The position numbers were made by a program, and so were the translations under genes. The notes under the pieces are model-generated. The model was not told the origin of the DNA, made no database searches, and saw only the letters and a program-made list of their open reading frames with translations. DNA of 64,000 nt from G965276765 sp965276765 (GTDB taxonomy: Bacteria; Actinomycetota; Acidimicrobiia; Acidimicrobiales; Palsa-688): assembly GCA_965276765.1 (NCBI GenBank), contig OZ255627.1:1736001-1800000 (forward strand), read 5' to 3'. Position 1 is the stretch's first letter; each line of letters starts with the position of its first letter. This document shows, piece after piece, positions 9,397 to 19,190 of this stretch.

Positions 9397-9810
9397 CCGG
9401 CTCCTTAGTTCATTCTTGGCTGCGAAACTCGAATCGCTATGCTTCCTAGCCGACCCCCTCCCCCCCGGCGGGGGGTCCCGTCTGGCCCCCTCCTGGACGA
9501 TCCCCCCAGAGGGGGCTGTGTGGGCTGCCGTCCTCGCCGCGCAGCCCGGAACAAGCCGGCGATGAACGGTGGAAACGTGAGCCGAAGCAGACGGGGCGAC
9601 GCGTCGTCGCCGGCCGGAGGAGGTTCCCCTGAGCACAGGAACAAGGCTCGTCGTTAGCGCAGGTCAGGGGGCATGTCGCCTCTACGATGGGGTCGCCGTC
9701 GAAGCCGGCCTGACCAGGGAAACAACGGGAAGTGCGCCGCCAGTCGGGGGACCCTCTCTCCGGCAGAGCCTCTGGGTGATGATGGTTATCACATTGCGCA
9801 CGAGGACAAG
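9397..9810. other. Gene-poor gap with C/G-run hairpins
   Basis: No gene is supported here. Near 9460-9520 there are long C and G runs (CCCCCCGGCGGGGGG, then GGATCCCCCCAGAGGGGG-like blocks) that can form GC hairpins and may terminate transcription from the YtxH-like gene. Confidence 0.35.
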
Positions 9811-10183
9811 TCAGGTCGATGGCGAGTGGCTCAGGTGGATTACGCAGAGAGGGTTGCCGTCCGGGTCGGCGAGGACCCGAACTCCGGGTCCGGCGGATAC
9901 AGGTCCCAGTCGAGCCTGCTTGCCCCGGGCCCGAGAGCCGTTCGACCTTGACCCCCTCTCGGCGGTGGTTTCCACAAGAGGTCAAGGTGGAGGCGCGGAT
10001 GTGCCTCGACGGGCGACTCGCTGAGCAGCAATCCGAGCGCCCGGCCGGACCTGTCTGCGTGGTGCAGCGTCGTCCGGCTGTCGCTCGACGACTCCTCGGA
10101 GACCACGAGGTCGAGCGCCGCTGTCGAGAAAGCGACAGGCCGGGCATGTCGGCCACACCGATCATCGCCAACCCGAGTTTGAG
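9811..10183 (-). pseudogene. VOC/glyoxalase-family protein remnant, at least two frameshifts
   Basis: Three minus-strand frames together spell a VOC domain. LGLAMIGVADMPG (near 10180) gives the start. VSEESSSDSRTTLHHADRSG, ALGLLLSESPVEAHPRLHLD and LGPGASRLDWDLYPPDPEF (10106 to about 9885) form the middle. VLADPDGNPLCVIHLSH, ending at the stop at 9811, gives the C-terminus. Each piece aligns with consecutive parts of a typical glyoxalase-like protein, so single-base indels separate them. Confidence 0.7.
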
Positions 10184-10302
10184 CACGCCCTCGAGCCGAC
10201 GGTTCTTCGCGCTTGGGCGCCGGCCTCCATCACCCGATGGATGCATCCACAACTTCTTATAGCTCACGGTCGGATCTGGCCGCCGGTGTCGCTTGCCTAC
10301 AG

Positions 10303-10719
10303 CTACCGACCGAGCGCCCCTTGAAGATCTCGGACGTGCTCTTGGGTCTGTTCGAGCAACGATCGCAACGCCTCAGCCACGTCAGCCAAGCCGAGCTCGT
10401 TCGCTTGCGCGAATCGCTCCCGGTACCGGTCCAGCTGGTTCTCCTCGAGTCGAAGGTCAGCCTCCAACGCTGCCTTGCTGTCGGTCCACTCGGGCACGTC
10501 GGGGACCTTCGTCGTCGGCGTGCCACCGAGGAAGGCGATCTGCTCGGCCAGGGTTTGGGCGTGGTTCAGCTCTTGGCCCAGGTGAACCTTGAGCTCGTCG
10601 ACCGTACTCAGGTACTCGGGGCCGGTGATCGACGCGGTGTGCTGGACGTATTGCACCACCGACTGAAACTCGGTTTCCAGGTCCTCGTTCAGCGAAGCGA
10701 TAAAGCTGGTCTTGTCCAC
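10303..10719 (-). CDS. Ferritin-like domain protein
   Basis: A 138-residue all-helical protein: MDKTSFIASLNEDLETEFQS, then VVQYVQHTASITGPEYLSTV, ELKVHLGQELNHAQTLAEQI and, later, LRLEENQLDRYRERFAQA. The EDLETEFQSVVQY and GQELNHAQ helices place Glu and His residues where bacterioferritin-like proteins bind a di-iron site. It probably protects against iron or oxidative stress in the cytoplasm. Intact; on the opposite strand to its neighbours. Confidence 0.75.
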   Translation of the reverse strand: MDKTSFIASLNEDLETEFQSVVQYVQHTASITGPEYLSTVDELKVHLGQELNHAQTLAEQIAFLGGTPTTKVPDVPEWTDSKAALEADLRLEENQLDRYRERFAQANELGLADVAEALRSLLEQTQEHVRDLQGALGR

Positions 10720-11160
10720 GCGTCCTCCAAAAGCCGAGCTGGGGGCTGTCCGTCAAGCGAAGCTACCGGATCTACGACCCGACGAACCCGGTGACCGGTG
10801 GCGGCTTGGACCCCCCTGACCGTCGAGGGCGGGTGTCCGTGGCCACGGACAGCGGGGGCGGCGGAGGTACGGACGGCACTCCCTTCACCCCTGACCGGCC
10901 TGGCTCGCATCGAGTTCGACACCCCACCAACGCTCCGAGTGTCTACTGCGGGGGCTGGGCCACGGGAACCGGTCAGGCTTGGGGCGGCTGCGCCGGTGCC
11001 GGCGACGGGGTCTAGCCGGCTGCGGGTAACCAGGCGCGGGGCCGGCCTTGTTGGCGTTCATCGGAGAAGCCATACCAGCGGTCCAGCTCGTCGCCCGATC
11101 CCTCTTGTCAACCATTCGGGCGTCGGTGTCGAAGATGGCCAACTCACCGGGGGTGCAGAG
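10720..11160. other. Gap with no recognised gene
   Basis: I see no gene here. It ends at the point where homology to a MobF relaxase begins abruptly (about 11161), so it contains the rearrangement junction that removed the relaxase 5' part. Confidence 0.4.
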
Positions 11161-11870
11161 GTGGCGGAGTCCAACCGACTCTACGTGGACACCCACTACG
11201 ACCCCGGCCCACAAACCTCGCATGACGGGATGACCGAACCGCAAACCGCCACCGAAGTGCTCGCCGGGGTCCTCGCCAACGAAGGAGCGGACATCTCCGC
11301 CCACGAGACGATGCGCCGAGCGCAACACCGGACGGAGGACTTCACCGTCCTCGCCAGCGAGTACCAGACCCTCGCCCGGACAGCCCAAGCCGAGCGCTGG
11401 GAAGCGCTCCTGGAGTGCTCGGGGCTCGTCTCCGAACAACTCGAACAGGTGCGGGTCAGTGAGGCGCACGGGCCGTTACTCATTGCGCTCCGCGACGCCG
11501 AGGCTCGCGGCCTCGACGTCGAGACGACGTTCCCGAAGCTCGTCGCCACCCGACCGCTCACCGACGCAGCGGACCCTGCGACGGTACTACACGACCGAGT
11601 GGACCGATGGATGGCCGCAGCGGGCAGCAGGCACCAGACAGCCACCAACCTGATCGCCGGGCTCGTCCCCCGCGCCGTCGGCGTCACCGACCCCGACATG
11701 GCCCGAGCGCTCCATGATCGCGACCAGGCGATGCAGTGCCGAGCAGCCGAGCTGGCCACACAGGCCGCCGAGCGCGGCCAGGTGTGGGTCCGGCGCCTCG
11801 GCTCCCCGCCGGCCGACCCGGCCGCTCGGGAGGCATGGATGCAGGCGGCCTCGACCGTCTGTCAGTCTGG
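11161..11870 (+). pseudogene. MobF (TrwC/TraI-type) relaxase, internal/C-terminal fragment
   Basis: The frame reads ESNRLYVDTHYDPGPQTSHD, then EVLAGVLANEGADISAHETM, LASEYQTLARTAQAERWEAL, LIAGLVPRAVGVTDPDMARA and RGQVWVRRLGSPPADPAARE. I recognise these as consecutive blocks of the C-terminal third of actinobacterial MobF relaxases, after the helicase domain. The catalytic tyrosines and helicase motifs are gone, and the 3' end after WMQAASTV passes into unrelated sequence. It is a relic of a conjugative plasmid or integrative element. Confidence 0.75.
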
Positions 11871-12094
11871 TGAAACGGTCTCGCCGGCATCCAGGTGGAG
11901 TTCGACGGTGATTCCGTCCGGCTCGACGGAGTCAACGGGTGGAGTGGACAAATGACCGCTGCGGGTGTCGCTCCCATCGGCGTCGTTGCAGGCGTTGCGT
12001 GCCAGGGAACTGGCGCATCCTGCTTTTGGCCGCCTTCGGGGTCGGACTGCCCAGGTCGAGAGGTCCCTAGCATCGGAGCCCAGGGCCTTCGGGC

Positions 12095-13583
12095 CGGGCG
12101 TGGGGCGGTCCGGACCGGCGAGTTGACCGTGCCGGGGTTTCATCACGACCTTTTCTCCGCCTTCTACCCTTTAGCCGCCGCGTCACCGGTCATCGCCAGG
12201 CTGGCCTTGGAGTCCCACGGCCTGCGCTGGCGTCGTGCACCGCTGGCGTTGGCTCACCCCACCCCGGACGGAAAATGTGCCGTGATCGCGCCGGACCCCG
12301 ACCGCAGCGCCGCCAGCCTCGATGCCTACCAGCGCGGTGACGGCGATGGATGGCGTGACCTGATGGAACGATATGCCCGCTATGGACAGACTCTTGTTGA
12401 TTCCCTCTTAGATCCGTTTCCCCCGGTTCGTGCTGGGCTCAGGCTGGCTGGCAAGCTTCGCTTCCGGGGCGCGCTTGATCTGGCTCGGCTCGGAGTTCTT
12501 CCCGCTCGTCGACTCGCCGAGGAGCATTTCACAGGCCAGGGAGGGGCACTGTTACTGGCAGGCAACGCCTTGCACACCGATCTCAGCCCCGAGGCCGCTG
12601 GCAGCGGGCTCTTCGGCTGGCTGCTGTACTCTTTGGCCCAGTATGTCGGCTTCCCCGTGCCCGAGGGCGGAGCTGCAGCGCTCACGGCCGCCCTGGTGCG
12701 ACGACTGGAAGCCGCCGGCGGGGAGGTGCGTTGCGGTGAACCAGTCGCCCGTATCCTGGTCCGCGGCGGACGGGCGATCGGCGTTCGGACCGAAGGCGGC
12801 GAGACCATCCTGACGACCAAGGCGGTGCTGGCCGACGTTCCTGCTCCGCAGCTGTATCGAGGCCTCCTGGCTGACACCGCAGTCCCACGGCTCTTGACTG
12901 GCGACCTCGACCGCTTCCAATGGGATGCCGGAACCGTCAAGGTGGACTGGGCTCTGTCCAAGCCCATCCCCTGGTCGTCGCCTGACGCCCGAGAGGCGGG
13001 AACGGTCCACGTCGCCGACAGTCTCGACGAGCTGACCCACTGGGCGGCCGACTTGGCCACTCACACCGTTCCGATCCGCCCCTTCCTCCTGGTCGGCCAG
13101 CAGAGCATGACCGACCCCACCAGACAGCCGGCCGGAATGGAGACCGCATGGGCGTACACCCATGTCCCCCGTCGAATCGACCGCGATGCCGGGGGCCACA
13201 TCGCGGGCCGATGGGATAGCGACGACGAGGCCGCCATGATCGACCGCATCGAGGCGCGCATGGAGGAGCGGGCTCCGGGGTTCCATCAGCTGATCCTCGG
13301 TCGGCACGTCTACACTCCGCGAACCCTTCCGGACGCCAACATCAGCCTGGAGGGCGGCGCCATCAACGGGGGGACCTCGCAACTTCATCAGCAACTGATC
13401 TTTCGACCCACGCCAGGTACGGGCAGGCCGGGCACGTTCATCGACTCGTTGTACCTGGCTTCGTCTTCCGCCCATCCCGGCGGCGGCGTCCACGGCTCAT
13501 GCGGATCGAACGCCGCCCACGCTGCCCTGGCAGCCGCCCGGATCGCCAAAACCGTACGCCAAGCTATGAACGGAGCCCGATGA
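12095..13583 (+). pseudogene. Phytoene-dehydrogenase-like FAD oxidoreductase, N-terminus missing
   Basis: From about codon TGELTVPGFHHDLFSAFYPL the protein matches CrtI-like NAD(P)/FAD oxidoreductases through GFPVPEGGAAALTAALVRRL to the C-terminal GGGVHGSCGSNAAHAALAAA. The roughly 45 residues that should hold the FAD-binding GxGxxG are replaced by unrelated sequence (11895-12094). Without that fold it should not bind FAD. The rest of the frame is open, so loss was by truncation and probably recent. Its stop overlaps the next gene start (ATGA). Confidence 0.7.
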
Positions 13584-14263
13584 GCGCAAAGAAGACCAAC
13601 GACGAACGAGGAGAGCCAAACGACGCGCTGGATCTGCTTTCCGTCCAGAATAAGATCATCTCCGACCTCTTCGACGGCTGGGATGCCAAAACTCAAGAAC
13701 TCAAACGAGGCGATAGTGTCGACGCCCGATGGGAGCGAGGCTCTACGGTCAAACTCTTGCTCCAGCATCTCGCTGTCCGTGAGTCAGCAAAGCAGGACGT
13801 TTGTGACCGGCTCGCCTTTCTCGGCCACGAGACGCTTGGTGCGAAACTTGAAGGCCACGGTGTGCAACGCCGTCAACGGATCGCCCGGCTCGACGAGCTG
13901 GTGCGCGGAATGGTCGGAATGAACGCTAACAATCCTGAAGTCGACGGGGCGGTTCTCGAACTGGAGCAGACTTTACGACAAGAGACGAGCGACGAGGCGA
14001 ACGTTCTTGAGGCCGCCCAGCGTGAACTGGGTCCATCGGGGCAGAGAGACTTGGCTTCCCCTAAATACGTGCGCACTCACAGCCCGACGCATCCGAGCCC
14101 CGTACCCAAGTGGCATGATCGCATCGGGCCCCTAAAGGCGCTTCGGGCTCTCTATGACCACCTTCGCGGCTCGCCGAGCGGCGCGACAGCCCCAGGACTC
14201 GACGAAGCCCGAGAACAAACACCCGGGATCCGGCCCAACGAGCCGACCTCGGACTCCGAATGA
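13580..14263 (+). CDS. Hemerythrin-like helical protein
   Basis: A 227-residue protein starting at ATG 13580, overlapping the previous stop by four bases. The helices DLLSVQNKIISDLFDGWDAK, STVKLLLQHLAVRESAKQDV, ARLDELVRGMVGMNANNPEV and VLELEQTLRQETSDEANVLE resemble the four-helix HHE/hemerythrin domains that bind two irons, although some metal-ligand histidines are not obvious. The last 70 residues are disordered. It may sense oxygen or metals. The assignment is moderate. Confidence 0.5.
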   Translation: MSAKKTNDERGEPNDALDLLSVQNKIISDLFDGWDAKTQELKRGDSVDARWERGSTVKLLLQHLAVRESAKQDVCDRLAFLGHETLGAKLEGHGVQRRQRIARLDELVRGMVGMNANNPEVDGAVLELEQTLRQETSDEANVLEAAQRELGPSGQRDLASPKYVRTHSPTHPSPVPKWHDRIGPLKALRALYDHLRGSPSGATAPGLDEAREQTPGIRPNEPTSDSE

Positions 14264-14435
14264 GTATAAAGACCTGCTGGTCCGATATTGCCATGCTTCT
14301 CGCAAGATGAGTCGTTGGCACCGTCTCGCCAAATTGGAAGTCAAGCGTACAGTAGGCTCATAGCGCTGCCGCGAGACAGCGAAAGGAACTCAGTCGTCAC
14401 AGGCCACGCTGCGAGAATGAAGGAGAACTTGCCTA

Positions 14436-14654
14436 ATGTCGGATGCAGATGATCAAATGGGCGGCCATGGTGGGCAAACCGGAAAGGATCCTGCCGACGT
14501 GCAGACCAACCACGATGATGAGCCCGCAACGTCCCGACCCGATGGAGGCACTGAAAAGCAAGATGATCCCGAAGAGGGAGGCGTTGAACCGACTGTTCAT
14601 CGCACGGGGGAGGCTCAAGCCGCGACCAACCGAGAAGACGATCCCCCCGCATGA
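14436..14654 (+). CDS. Small acidic disordered protein
   Basis: A 72-residue, highly charged, Asp/Glu/Gly-rich protein (MSDADDQMGGHGGQTGKDPA at the start) with no predicted fold. An AAGGAG ribosome site lies 10 bases upstream of the ATG. Its stop overlaps the HAD gene start (ATGA), so the two are probably translated together. Function unknown. Confidence 0.55.
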   Translation: MSDADDQMGGHGGQTGKDPADVQTNHDDEPATSRPDGGTEKQDDPEEGGVEPTVHRTGEAQAATNREDDPPA

Positions 14655-15316
14655 CCGGCAGCCTCTCCGCCGGAGTGCTGTTCGACGTCGACGGAACCCT
14701 CGTCGACACGAACTATCTCCACTCCCTCGCTTGGTCCCGCGCCCTTCGAGACGCCGGCGAATGGGCTCCAATGAACGCCATTCACCGCCTAGTCGGGATG
14801 GGCGGCGACCAGCTAGTTCCCGAACTTCTCGGACATGATAGACCCGAAGCTACCGCGGCCCGCCCGAGTCGCTATCGCGAGCTCATCGGCGATGTTTGTG
14901 TCTTTCCCGGGGCAACTAACCTACTTCGCCGAGTCCATGAACACGGACTTTCTGTTGTGTTAGCCACCTCTGCGCCCGCCGATGAGCTTGCCAGTCTACG
15001 AGCACGACTCGGGGCCGACGACGTGATCGACTCTCAGACCACGGCGAACGACGTCGACGTGTCCAAACCCGATCCGCAAGTCTTCCTGACCGCGATGAAA
15101 GCGGCGTCAATAGACCCGGATCGAGCCGTCGCTGTCGGCGATAGCATCTGGGACATTCAAGCAGCCCGAGCCGCCGGACTCGGCTGTATCGCGGTTGAAA
15201 CGGGAGGCTTCAGCCAGCACGAACTCAGCGAAGCGGGGGCGCTCCACGTCTACCGCGACGTCCAAGAGATGCACGACCAATTTCTCACGAGTCCTGTTGC
15301 CGCTCTCCTCCGCTGA
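14651..15316 (+). CDS. HAD-family phosphatase (beta-phosphoglucomutase-like)
   Basis: A 221-residue HAD hydrolase. Motif I is FDVDGTLVDT at residues 11-20 with the nucleophile Asp. The cap domain follows (AWSRALRDAG...GMGGDQLVPE). Motif II is VLATSAP, motif III is SKPDPQVF and motif IV is VGDSIWDIQAARAAG. All catalytic motifs are present. It probably removes phosphate from a small sugar phosphate or similar metabolite. Coupled to the upstream acidic peptide gene by a four-base overlap. Confidence 0.85.
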   Translation: MTGSLSAGVLFDVDGTLVDTNYLHSLAWSRALRDAGEWAPMNAIHRLVGMGGDQLVPELLGHDRPEATAARPSRYRELIGDVCVFPGATNLLRRVHEHGLSVVLATSAPADELASLRARLGADDVIDSQTTANDVDVSKPDPQVFLTAMKAASIDPDRAVAVGDSIWDIQAARAAGLGCIAVETGGFSQHELSEAGALHVYRDVQEMHDQFLTSPVAALLR

Positions 15317-15354
15317 CGTCGACGGCCGGACACTTACGCGCCCCTTGCCCATCA

Positions 15355-16118
15355 TCACCATCTCGACCGGAATGCCGAGATTTCACATGCGACATTCGTG
15401 GTCTCTCCCGTCGGACTGCCGGCGACGGCGGGCGCGAGCCCCCGCAAATAGCTGGAAAAGCCGTGCGGCGATCGTCCTGTGAGACGACCACTAGTGAGGA
15501 CGGGGATCGCCGCCGTTCGGACGACCTTCAGAGTTTGGCGCGTGCTGGCGCGGCTCGCCATAACAATGTCCTCGCCGGAGGAAATGTGCGGTCACCCGCC
15601 CAGAGATCGGTAGGCGTCGGCGCGGATGCTGAAATTGGCTCCGTGGATATATGGATGGCCTTCTACCAAGTGATGATGCGCCATCCAGCGACGGCGTGCT
15701 GCTGGGCTTGTGTCGTCGCCAGGGATCACCGTGCCCAGCACGAGATGGGCGCCGTGGTCTGCTTCGCCGACCATAGCGGTGATCCAGTTGATCGGTACCT
15801 GCGAGTCGGCATCTGTGTTCGCGATCCACGTCTCGTCCGGGCGAGAACCGGTCTTGGCCAGCGCCAAGCGGGCGCCGATGGCTCGCGTTGTTCCCACGCG
15901 TCCGGCCATGCAGCTGAGTGTCTCCACGTTCCGGCGGCGCCGGACGATCTCTTCGGTGGCGTCGGCGCATGAGTCGAAAACGACGATGGTCCGCAGCTCT
16001 ACACGATGGTGGATTCGGCGCTGGCGTGTGCCCCAGCAGTCGCGATGGCGCCCAAACACGAGGAGATGAGCTCTTGTTCGTTTGTGGCGGGGACGACGAC
16101 GAGCACGGTCCTGATCAC
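15355..16118 (-). pseudogene. Family 2 glycosyltransferase remnant, multiple frameshifts
   Basis: The minus strand spells a GT2 enzyme in several frames. A GTG at 16118 starts IRTVLVVVPATNEQELISSC, which stops at a TAG. The next frame holds DETWIANTDADSQVPINWIT with the DxD motif and PYIHGANFSIRADAY. The last frame gives VRTAAIPVLTSGRLTGRSPH and GFSSYLRGLAP. Pieces lie in the right order, so the gene decayed in place by point mutation and small indels. Confidence 0.7.
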
Positions 16119-16483
16119 GCGAGGTTGCTCGCGGCCCGGGCAACGGAATTACCCGTTGTTGACCAGACGCTGAGCAGAAAGTCACCTTCAGGCTGCTCGA
16201 CAATGTGATGGAGCCGGACTTCGATGGTTTTGTAGGCCCCGGCAGACGAGCGCAAATGCTCCGCCGCGAGGGGAGCCCAGTGGCAGGCGACCAGCACACT
16301 CGGCAGTGTACGATACGGGAACCTCGTCAGCCCAACGAGGTCGTCGCAGCAGTAGCCCACCACTCTGAGCACCATCGGAGCGAATCTCCTAGGCCGTTCG
16401 CCGGCATCGTCCCTGCCGCAACGTAATGTTGCCAGGTGCACGAGTCGCTCGCTGGCGTAGCGCCCGCTCGGGGGCGTGGACAC
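16115..16483 (-). CDS. Unrecognised ORF beside the glycosyltransferase remnant
   Basis: A 122-residue open frame whose end overlaps the glycosyltransferase start by four bases, as in a former operon. It includes VVGYCCDDLVGLTRFPYRTL and EVRLHHIVEQPEGDFLLSVW. I cannot assign a family. It may be the 3' part of a gene that has lost its 5' end. Confidence 0.3.
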   Translation of the reverse strand: MSTPPSGRYASERLVHLATLRCGRDDAGERPRRFAPMVLRVVGYCCDDLVGLTRFPYRTLPSVLVACHWAPLAAEHLRSSAGAYKTIEVRLHHIVEQPEGDFLLSVWSTTGNSVARAASNLA

Positions 16484-16719
16484 TCATGAGAATAGGCGAC
16501 CTCCGACTCGGCTGGCGCGTAGGGGCGGGTTATTGCGGGTGCAGGCCAGGGACTCGTCGTCACGGGCTCCCGCCAGCCACGAGGGAGGGCGCTGCACCAT
16601 GCCCGCCTCGACCGACGGGCGAAGCACGGCGCCGAACGCCCGATGTAGCAGGCCGAGCGTTGTAGCCGTACCGAGCACGAAGGGGGAGCCCTGATGGCCG
16701 AACCCGCACCGACAGCTCG

Positions 16720-17071
16720 GCTGTCTATGAGGAAGCTGCGCTCCTCGCCGGCGACACCTTCATCGGAGCCATGGTCGCGGCCCTCGGAGGCCTGCTCTTC
16801 GGCCACGACATCGCCGTCGTCTCTGGCGCGGAGAACTCCTCAAGTGCCCCTTCTACTTCACGAGCGGCACCGAGGAACTCGCCGTCGCCGCCGTGCTGAT
16901 CAGCACCTCGGCAAGGACTGGCCGTTCTGGATGTACGGTAGCGTCGCCGTGATCGCCGCCCTCTTCGTCCGCTTCGCCGTACCCGAGACCAAGGCCCACT
17001 CGCTCGAGCAGATCGAGGAGTACTGCACTAACGGTCACCGCCCGTCCGACCAGCGCCAACGGGCGGCCTGA
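16720..17071 (+). pseudogene. Sugar-porter MFS transporter remnant with internal deletion
   Basis: One frame (about 16720-16830) gives TFIGAMVAALGGLLFGHDIA, the first transmembrane helix and signature of sugar porters. Another frame (about 16915-17050) gives WPFWMYGSVAVIAALFVRFA followed by VPETKAHSLEQIEEY, the last helix and C-terminal motif. The ten or so helices between are missing, so only the two ends survive. Confidence 0.7.
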
Positions 17072-17200
17072 TCGGACGAGCGCTGGCGAAAATCCCTCCG
17101 TCGGGGTATGCACTACCGGGCGGCTGGGTACTGCTTACCCACAGCGGCCCGCGCTGGTCGCGGCGGCAGCGATCCTCGAGCAACCTTGCGTCAGGAGTCA

Positions 17201-18157
17201 ATGATGGTGGAGCTGGGAGTATTCGTTTCGAGCGAGGAGCACACGAGCCGCTTCCTCGTCGAGTCGGCGCAACGAGCCGAGCAGGCCGGATTTCACTCGG
17301 TGCTCGTCTCCGACCACTTTCACCCCTGGATGGCATCCCAGGGTCACAGCCCGTTCGTCTGGGCGGTGCTCGGAGGCATCGCGTCGACGACCGACCTGAC
17401 GATCACCACCGGAGTGACCTGCCCGACGGTGCGGATCCACCCGGCGATCATCGCCCAAGCCGCCGCCACGGTCGCCGAGATGGCCCCGGGCCGGTTCAGG
17501 CTGGGGGTAGGCAGCGGGGAGGCGCTCAACGAGCACATCTTCGGAGACCGGTGGCCGCCGACCGATGTACGCCTCGACATGCTCCGGGAGGCAGTCGAGG
17601 TGATGCGCCGCCTCTGGGCGGGAGGTTTCGTCACTCATCGAGGCCGTCATTACACCGTGGAGGGCGCCCGGGTCTACGAGCAGCCCGACCAGCCGATCCC
17701 TGTCGTCGTGTCGGGCTTCGGGCCTAAGGCGGTCGACCTCGCCGCCGCCATCGGTGACGGCTTTGTCACGGTAGAGCCCGACGCCGAGAGCCTGCGCCGC
17801 TACGACGACGCCGGCGGCAAGGGACCGAAGCTCGGCGCGCTAAAGATGTGCTGGGGCCCCGACGAGGCAGCGGCGGTCCGAGTCGCCCACAGCCTCTGGA
17901 GAAACGACGCCGTACCCGGCGAGCTGGCCCAGGTGCTGCCGATGCCGGCCCACTTCGAGCAGGCCGCCGAGATGGTCAGCGAGGACCAGATCGCCGCGTC
18001 GATCCCCTGCGGACCGGACCCGGAGCGCTACGTCGCCGCCCTTAGCGCCTACCTCGATGCCGGGTTCGACGAGGTCTTCGTCAACCAGATCGGCGACGAC
18101 CTTCCCGGCTTTCTCGACTTCTTCAACCGCGAGGTCCGCCCCAAGCTGAGCCTATAA
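17201..18157 (+). CDS. F420-dependent LLM-class oxidoreductase (G6PDH-like)
   Basis: A 318-residue luciferase-like TIM barrel. MMVELGVFVSSEEHTSRFLV starts the protein; SDHFHPW and SPFVWAVLGGIASTT match the F420-dependent glucose-6-phosphate dehydrogenase-related subfamily (TIGR03557-like). RFRLGVGSGEALNEHIFGDR is the phosphate-binding region. An AGGAG ribosome site lies five bases before the ATG pair at 17201/17204. It should use reduced F420 for a redox reaction on an unknown substrate. Intact. Confidence 0.85.
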   Translation: MMVELGVFVSSEEHTSRFLVESAQRAEQAGFHSVLVSDHFHPWMASQGHSPFVWAVLGGIASTTDLTITTGVTCPTVRIHPAIIAQAAATVAEMAPGRFRLGVGSGEALNEHIFGDRWPPTDVRLDMLREAVEVMRRLWAGGFVTHRGRHYTVEGARVYEQPDQPIPVVVSGFGPKAVDLAAAIGDGFVTVEPDAESLRRYDDAGGKGPKLGALKMCWGPDEAAAVRVAHSLWRNDAVPGELAQVLPMPAHFEQAAEMVSEDQIAASIPCGPDPERYVAALSAYLDAGFDEVFVNQIGDDLPGFLDFFNREVRPKLSL

Positions 18158-18182
18158 AGCAACACGTCGACAGGAGGTCCAC

Positions 18183-18452
18183 ATGGCCCAACGCGACCCT
18201 GGTCCGAGCGTCAAAGACAAGGAGCAGTACGAGGCGCTGCGCCGTCAAGGCGAGAGCAAGGAGAAGTCGGCGCGGATCGCCAACGCCAGCGCCGCCTCGA
18301 GTCGCGCCGCCACCGGCCGCAAGGGCGGTCGCTCGCCCTCCTACGAGGAGTGGAGTAAGGACGACCTCTACCAGCGAGCTCGCGAGATCGGCGTCGCCGG
18401 TAGGAGCCAGATGTCCAAGGCCGCCCTCATAGAAGCACTCCGAGACCACTGA
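18183..18452 (+). CDS. Rho N-terminal-domain-like small protein
   Basis: An 89-residue protein with a strong AGGAGG ribosome site. The N-terminal half is charged and disordered (KEKSARIANASAASSRAATG). The C-terminal about 40 residues, WSKDDLYQRAREIGVAGRSQ followed by MSKAALIEALRDH, form the SAP/Rho-N helix-extended-loop-helix fold that binds nucleic acid. Such proteins are common in actinobacterial accessory regions next to stress genes. Confidence 0.75.
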   Translation: MAQRDPGPSVKDKEQYEALRRQGESKEKSARIANASAASSRAATGRKGGRSPSYEEWSKDDLYQRAREIGVAGRSQMSKAALIEALRDH

Positions 18453-18522
18453 CCGATGCAAGCCCTTGATTCCCCGGTGCCTGCTGGTTTCAGCCGCGCA
18501 GGCGGTGGGCAGGAGATCCACC

Positions 18523-19005
18523 GTGGCCGCTCGGTACATCTCCCTGTGGCTCTGTGCGTATCTCGCCTGGATCCAGCTGACTTGGAACAAGACAGCTGAG
18601 CAGCTCGTCATCGGGGCTCTGCTGGCTGCGATCGCCTCCTTGGCCTGCCTGCCGCTCGGCGAGGTGGTGCGCCCGGGGTGGCTGCTCGCCCCGCGACGCC
18701 TCCTCCTGCTCGGGGAGACCCTCGGTTACGTCGCCGTCCAGATCGTTCGGGCCAAGTCTCCGCTGGCTCACCGGATCTGGACGCCTTCGCTTCCGATACG
18801 ACCGGGGATGGTGGTGCCGACCACAATGCGATCTGAGGGAGGCGGGCCTCATCACGTCACTGATCGTCGACAACCAGCTGGTCGACGTCGACCGGGAGCG
18901 CGGGCAGCTCCAATTCTACACGGTCTGGACGACCCAGTGGCGACACCGAGGCACACCGATCGGCGATCGACCAGCGCCTCAAGCAGCTGCTTCGCCCACT
19001 GGAGC
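18523..19005 (+). pseudogene. Na+/H+ antiporter subunit E (MnhE/MrpE), frameshifted and interrupted
   Basis: GTG 18523, after an AGGAGA site, begins ARYISLWLCAYLAWIQLTWN and runs through TAEQLVIGALLAAIASLACL to SLPIRPGMVVPTTMRSEGG. Near 18838 the frame shifts; the next frame reads LITSLIVDNQLVDVDRERGQ LQFYTVW, and a third gives DTEAHRSAIDQRLKQLLRPL. The last two codons and stop are cut off at 19005 by the IS21-family insertion and resume at 21507-21514 (Pro-Arg-stop). No other mrp genes are visible. Confidence 0.75.
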
Positions 19006-19190
19006 TGTCCGTGGCCACGGAAAAGTCCCCGGTTTTGGCCATGAGAGGTCTCCGATGGTGGCCGCCGGTGGTCCCCGGTTTTGGCCACCAGAAGTCCTCA
19101 CCCCTCGCCGGAACATCCACCTGAGGGTCTCCCCGGCCGGTCACGGTGGCGGTGCAAGCCAACCGCCGTGCCGACCGAAGGGACACCTCT

